Source: CAVYXF01 sp963772335 (lineage in GTDB: Bacteria > Pseudomonadota > Alphaproteobacteria > Rhizobiales > Rhodomicrobiaceae). Taken from it: DNA of 64,000 nucleotides. The stretch's first letter is position 1, and each line of letters starts with the position of its first letter. The translations under genes were made by a program, and so were the position numbers. The notes beneath the pieces were generated by a model. That model did not search any database and was not told where the DNA came from. It saw only the letters and a list, made by a program, of their open reading frames with translations. Below are positions 61,179-64,000 of the stretch, piece after piece. The stretch lies in contig CAVYXF010000004.1 of the NCBI GenBank assembly GCA_963772335.1, positions 186,001-250,000 on the forward strand, written 5' to 3'.

Positions 61179-61465
61179 AGCCTCTTCTCGCCTTGCTCCG
61201 CTACAGAACCGCAACGGCGTTCTGCAATTCGGCGGTTTCGCCGAATTCTGTTTTCAGGAACGAACGAAAGTGATAGAAAAATCCCATGATCATCGGCATT
61301 TTGAGAAAGCCGCCTGCCCAATTCGGCCTATCGGCTGGTCTGAACTCGAATTTAATCCCGGAATGTTAACGATCGCGTGTTGCTGCTCAGCGCAATTGTT
61401 CGTTTTATCGAACGACATCCTAGATGGGGCCAAAGCGCGGGGATGTCAATGAGAAAGGGCGTGAG

Positions 61466-62071
61466 ATGACCGAACCGCTGGAGGTGACGGAGAAGCTCGG
61501 CAAGACCATCCGCCGCCTCAGGCGCGCCTATAATTACTCGCTTGGCGACCTGTCGGAGCAGTCGGGCGTCGCCAAATCCATCATCTCACAGATCGAGAAG
61601 AACGAGACCAACCCAACACTTGGCACCCTCTACAAGCTCGCCCGTGCGCTTAATTCCCCGATAGAAGACATCCTGCGCGGCGATGATGCTCCGGCTCTCA
61701 TCGAGAAGCTCGGCCCTTCCGGAACGCCTCTCTTGATGAGCGAGGACGGACGTTGCCGGCTGCGCATCATCGGCTGGATCCGCACGGTCGAGCTGGTGCA
61801 GTGGTATCATTTCGAGGCCGAGCCTGGGGGAGCGCTGGAATCGGAGCCGCATCCTTCCGGCTCGATCGAGAATCTGACCGTGCTCACCGGTGCGGTATCC
61901 GTTACGGTGGGCGACGAGCAGTTCCGCGTGAGTATCGGCGAGACCGCCCGCTATTGCGCCGACCGGCCACATCGCATAATCAATGATGGCGATGTTCCCG
62001 CCTCGGCGATCATGGTGAATTTACTGGCGCCTGTGGCCGCGGCTGGCCACGCCATCTCCGGCGCGGCTTGA
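61466..62071 (+). CDS. XRE family regulator with cupin domain
   Basis: 201 residues. An N-terminal HTH_3 domain (LGKTIRRLRRAYNYSLGDLS, EQSGVAKSIISQIEKNETNP, LGTLYKLARALN) is followed by a cupin_2 barrel (WYHFEAEPGGALESEPHPSG, ENLTVLTGAVSVTVGDEQF, ETARYCADRPHRIIN). Such regulators bind a small effector in the cupin and control nearby metabolic genes. It is divergent from the sulfite reductase operon, about 290 bases apart, so it could regulate it; it is also 17 bases before the MBL hydrolase gene. An earlier in-frame start at 61424 is less likely. Confidence 0.88.
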   Translation: MTEPLEVTEKLGKTIRRLRRAYNYSLGDLSEQSGVAKSIISQIEKNETNPTLGTLYKLARALNSPIEDILRGDDAPALIEKLGPSGTPLLMSEDGRCRLRIIGWIRTVELVQWYHFEAEPGGALESEPHPSGSIENLTVLTGAVSVTVGDEQFRVSIGETARYCADRPHRIINDGDVPASAIMVNLLAPVAAAGHAISGAA

Positions 62072-62088
62072 GTTTTTGGAAAGCAGGA

Positions 62089-63006
62089 ATGGCTGCCGTT
62101 CTCCCCTTCGCCCGTGAATTCGATTTCGAATACGGCGTCGCCAGCGAAGTTGCGCCCGGCGTGCGCCGCATCGTGGCGAACAATCCGAACCCGTTCACCT
62201 TCAAGGGCACCAACAGCTATCTCGTCGGAACCGGCGAGGTGGCGCTGATCGATCCCGGCCCCGATGACCCTGCTCATCGCCGTGCGATCCTGGACGAAGT
62301 GGCGGGGCGAGGTGAGCAGATCACCCACATCTTTCTCACACATACCCATAAGGACCACAGCGCCGGGCTTGCGGCGATGGCCGAAGCGACCGGCGCACCC
62401 CTGCTCGGCTTTGGCTCGGACCCCAAGCACCGGGTGGCTTTCCGCTTCAATCCGGCCTCGGAAGCCATTCTCGACGTCGATTTCCGCCCCGACATGCGCT
62501 TGCAGGGCGGGGAAGTGATCACGAACGGCGACTGGGCGCTTACCGCCTTGCACACACCGGGCCACGCGCCGGACCATCTGGCTTTTGCGCTCTCCGACTC
62601 GAATGTGCTGTTCTCAGGCGATCATGTGATGGGCTGGAATACGACGGTCATCGCGCCGCCCGAAGGTAATATGGGCGACTATGTCCGCTCGCTGGCGCTG
62701 CTTTTGGATCGGCCGGAGGACATCTATCTCCCCGGCCATGGCGGCGCGGTGCTGCAGGCAAAGCGCCTGGTGAAAGCGTATATCATGCACCGCCGCTGGC
62801 GCGAGACCCAAATTCTCGACTGCCTGAGCAACGGGCTGCAAACTATTCCAGCAATTGTTCCCAAAATTTACGAAGGGATTTCGGCTTCTCTGCGCGACGC
62901 TGCTGCGTATTCGGTGCTGGCGCAGCTTGAGCACCTTGTGGAGACGGGGAAGGTGCATTGCGAGCCTGGCCCGCCGAGCCTTGAGAGCCACTACCGGGCG
63001 CTGTAG
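62089..63006 (+). CDS. Metallo-beta-lactamase fold hydrolase (LACTB2-like)
   Basis: 305 residues from the ATG at 62089 (AGGA upstream). The metal site is visible in THTHKDHSAGLAAM (HxHxDH), HTPGHAPDHLAF (His) and SGDHVMGWNTTVI (Asp), with YLPGHGGAV as the last His. A C-terminal winged-helix-like segment (RRWRETQILDCLSNGLQTIP) is typical of the LACTB2 class, which includes thioesterases and endoribonucleases. It probably shares a transcript with the XRE-cupin gene. Its final 164 bases overlap, on the opposite strand, the DUF1499 gene. Confidence 0.88.
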   Translation: MAAVLPFAREFDFEYGVASEVAPGVRRIVANNPNPFTFKGTNSYLVGTGEVALIDPGPDDPAHRRAILDEVAGRGEQITHIFLTHTHKDHSAGLAAMAEATGAPLLGFGSDPKHRVAFRFNPASEAILDVDFRPDMRLQGGEVITNGDWALTALHTPGHAPDHLAFALSDSNVLFSGDHVMGWNTTVIAPPEGNMGDYVRSLALLLDRPEDIYLPGHGGAVLQAKRLVKAYIMHRRWRETQILDCLSNGLQTIPAIVPKIYEGISASLRDAAAYSVLAQLEHLVETGKVHCEPGPPSLESHYRAL

Positions 63007-63907
63007 CCGCCGCCCGCTGAGCCGCCGCGGCTTTCTTGGCGGCCAATTCCTGCGCCTTGGTGAGCCGGCGCTTCTCCTTGGCGCTGAGCGCCTTCTGCAC
63101 GCGCTTCTCACGGGCGGCAACCGCCTTCTCCATGACTTCGTTCTTGTCGATATCGGCAAGCCGCGTTTTCAGCTCGGAGAACAACTCGCGCACGCGCTCG
63201 GCATTGCGGCCGAGATCGTGCTGGCCATGGCGGGAGGAGGAGCGCACGTCGACCCGCGCCTCCCGGCCGGCGCCGCTGACACGCACCACGACGTCGTCGG
63301 TGAAACCGAAGATCATCGAGCGGTCCACGGCCTCGATCATGCCGGAGCGCCCCTCGCCTGGAGGTTGCTCGGAGACGACATGCCATTTAAGATTGCTCAC
63401 TGCGTCGCGTACCGCGCTATAGGCATCGGCCACCGGCCGCTCGACGGGAAGCGGCTTGATGTCCGGATATGCCTTGGCCTGTAGCTGGGACTCGGACTTC
63501 TGATAGGCGGCGGGATTGACGCCTTCGCCGGTGCGCACTGTCGCCAGCTTCTGGAAAGCGGGGGGTCTGTCGAGATCGGTCGAGACTTCGTGAATCCGCG
63601 GCAGCGCAAGGAGGTTGGGTAAGGACCAGAGCGGCAAAGCCAGCATCGCGGCGGCAAGCAGCACGCCGGAGGCCGCCTTGCCGGCGCCGAGATGGCCTTC
63701 GCGCCAGATGGTGATGAGGCTCGTCACGCCGAGCGCAACAGCGAGCAAGGCTCCGGCAATCGCTATGCCGAATAGTTTCATCGCCAGCGGCGTTTGGATT
63801 ATGCCGAACCGATGCAGGCCGAAGGTGATGGCGAACAGAAGGAAAAATATGAGCGCAGTCCGCTGACTCCACAGCGCCTTCGTAGATTGGTGCAGGTCGT
63901 ATCGCAA
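62843..63907 (-). CDS. DUF1499 membrane protein with charged C-terminal extension
   Basis: 354 residues. Three membrane helices lie at the N-terminus (ALIFFLLFAITFGLHRF; LFGIAIAGALLAVALGV; ASGVLLAAAMLALPLWSL). The DUF1499 domain spans about residues 110-260 (HEVSTDLDRPPAFQKLATVR, YPDIKPLPVERPVADAYSAV, VSGAGREARVDVRSSSRHGQ). The last about 95 residues are Lys/Ala/Gln-rich and low-complexity; their coding sequence lies partly antisense to the MBL gene. Function unknown. The tail is longer than in usual family members, so the stop may have been displaced. Confidence 0.82.
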   Translation of the reverse strand: MRYDLHQSTKALWSQRTALIFFLLFAITFGLHRFGIIQTPLAMKLFGIAIAGALLAVALGVTSLITIWREGHLGAGKAASGVLLAAAMLALPLWSLPNLLALPRIHEVSTDLDRPPAFQKLATVRTGEGVNPAAYQKSESQLQAKAYPDIKPLPVERPVADAYSAVRDAVSNLKWHVVSEQPPGEGRSGMIEAVDRSMIFGFTDDVVVRVSGAGREARVDVRSSSRHGQHDLGRNAERVRELFSELKTRLADIDKNEVMEKAVAAREKRVQKALSAKEKRRLTKAQELAAKKAAAAQRAAATAPGSGSQGSAGQARNAPSPSPQGAQAAPAPNTQQRRAEKPKSLRKFWEQLLE

Positions 63908-64000
63908 CGATGTGTTCTCCCGCGCTCCGCTGTGTTTTAACCTTTATGCGTTAATAAGAACAAATGCGGCTTGGTGCAAATCCCTCCGATAGCGGTGATC

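Overview
The window is high-GC DNA with alphaproteobacterial gene content, most likely from Hyphomicrobiales (Rhizobiales). The indicators are the DUF992, DUF1636, DUF2849 and DUF934 families, an ethylmalonyl-CoA-pathway mesaconyl-CoA hydratase, an aerobic-type cobalamin locus with CbtAB, and tesA-ybbA-ybbP synteny. No rRNA, tRNA, CRISPR array, transposase or phage gene was recognised. Genus is not claimed.

Layout. 0-16 kb is mixed housekeeping: the 3' end of a penicillin acylase, a DUF992 protein, a phospholipase D-type enzyme, an OPT transporter, an HtrA-like protease, a TetR regulator, PBP1C, a low-molecular-weight phosphatase, ThpR, an arylesterase next to an ABC exporter pair, a Bax-inhibitor-1 (BI-1) protein and exonuclease III. 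16-24 kb holds a polysaccharide deacetylase, two tandem secreted Gly- or His-rich paralogues, and an ECF sigma / anti-sigma / second BI-1 operon. A Spy-like periplasmic protein, an IclR regulator and small stress-type proteins follow. 24-34 kb is accessory: a GNAT, a frameshifted mesaconyl-CoA hydratase, a decayed stretch (26.5-29.4 kb) ending in a radical SAM pseudogene, a TonB-type protein, a frameshifted FAD monooxygenase and an aldo/keto reductase.

34.5-55.9 kb is a nearly complete cobalamin locus. A cobalamin riboswitch (about 50.02-50.19 kb, minus strand) heads cbtB-cbtA-DUF1636-cobW-cobN-cobG-cobH-cobI-cobJ. Then come cobK (+), cobL-cobE-cobM (-), cbiD (+) and cobB (-). To the right of the riboswitch are cobP-cobO-cobQ (+) and cbiB, cobV, cobU (-). 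Together these cover cobalt uptake, corrin-ring synthesis from precorrin-2 and lower-ligand assembly. CobA, CobF, CobS/CobT chelatase subunits, CobC and BluB are not in the window; CbiD sits where CobF would be expected. 56-64 kb holds a multiply frameshifted alkaline phosphatase, a sulfite/nitrite reductase operon (DUF2849, reductase, DUF934), an XRE-cupin regulator, an MBL-fold hydrolase and a DUF1499 protein.

Two features stand out. First, palindromic repeats sit inside the cobalamin locus, in places within coding frames: cobN, cobG, the 5' end of cobJ and the start of cobP. Second, nine apparent single-base (+1) disruptions occur in six otherwise well-conserved genes (mch, the FAD monooxygenase, cobB, cobJ, cbiB and four in the alkaline phosphatase). 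The uniform direction suggests either sequencing/assembly insertions or recent inactivation. The 26.5-29.4 kb stretch looks different, with mixed indels typical of real decay.
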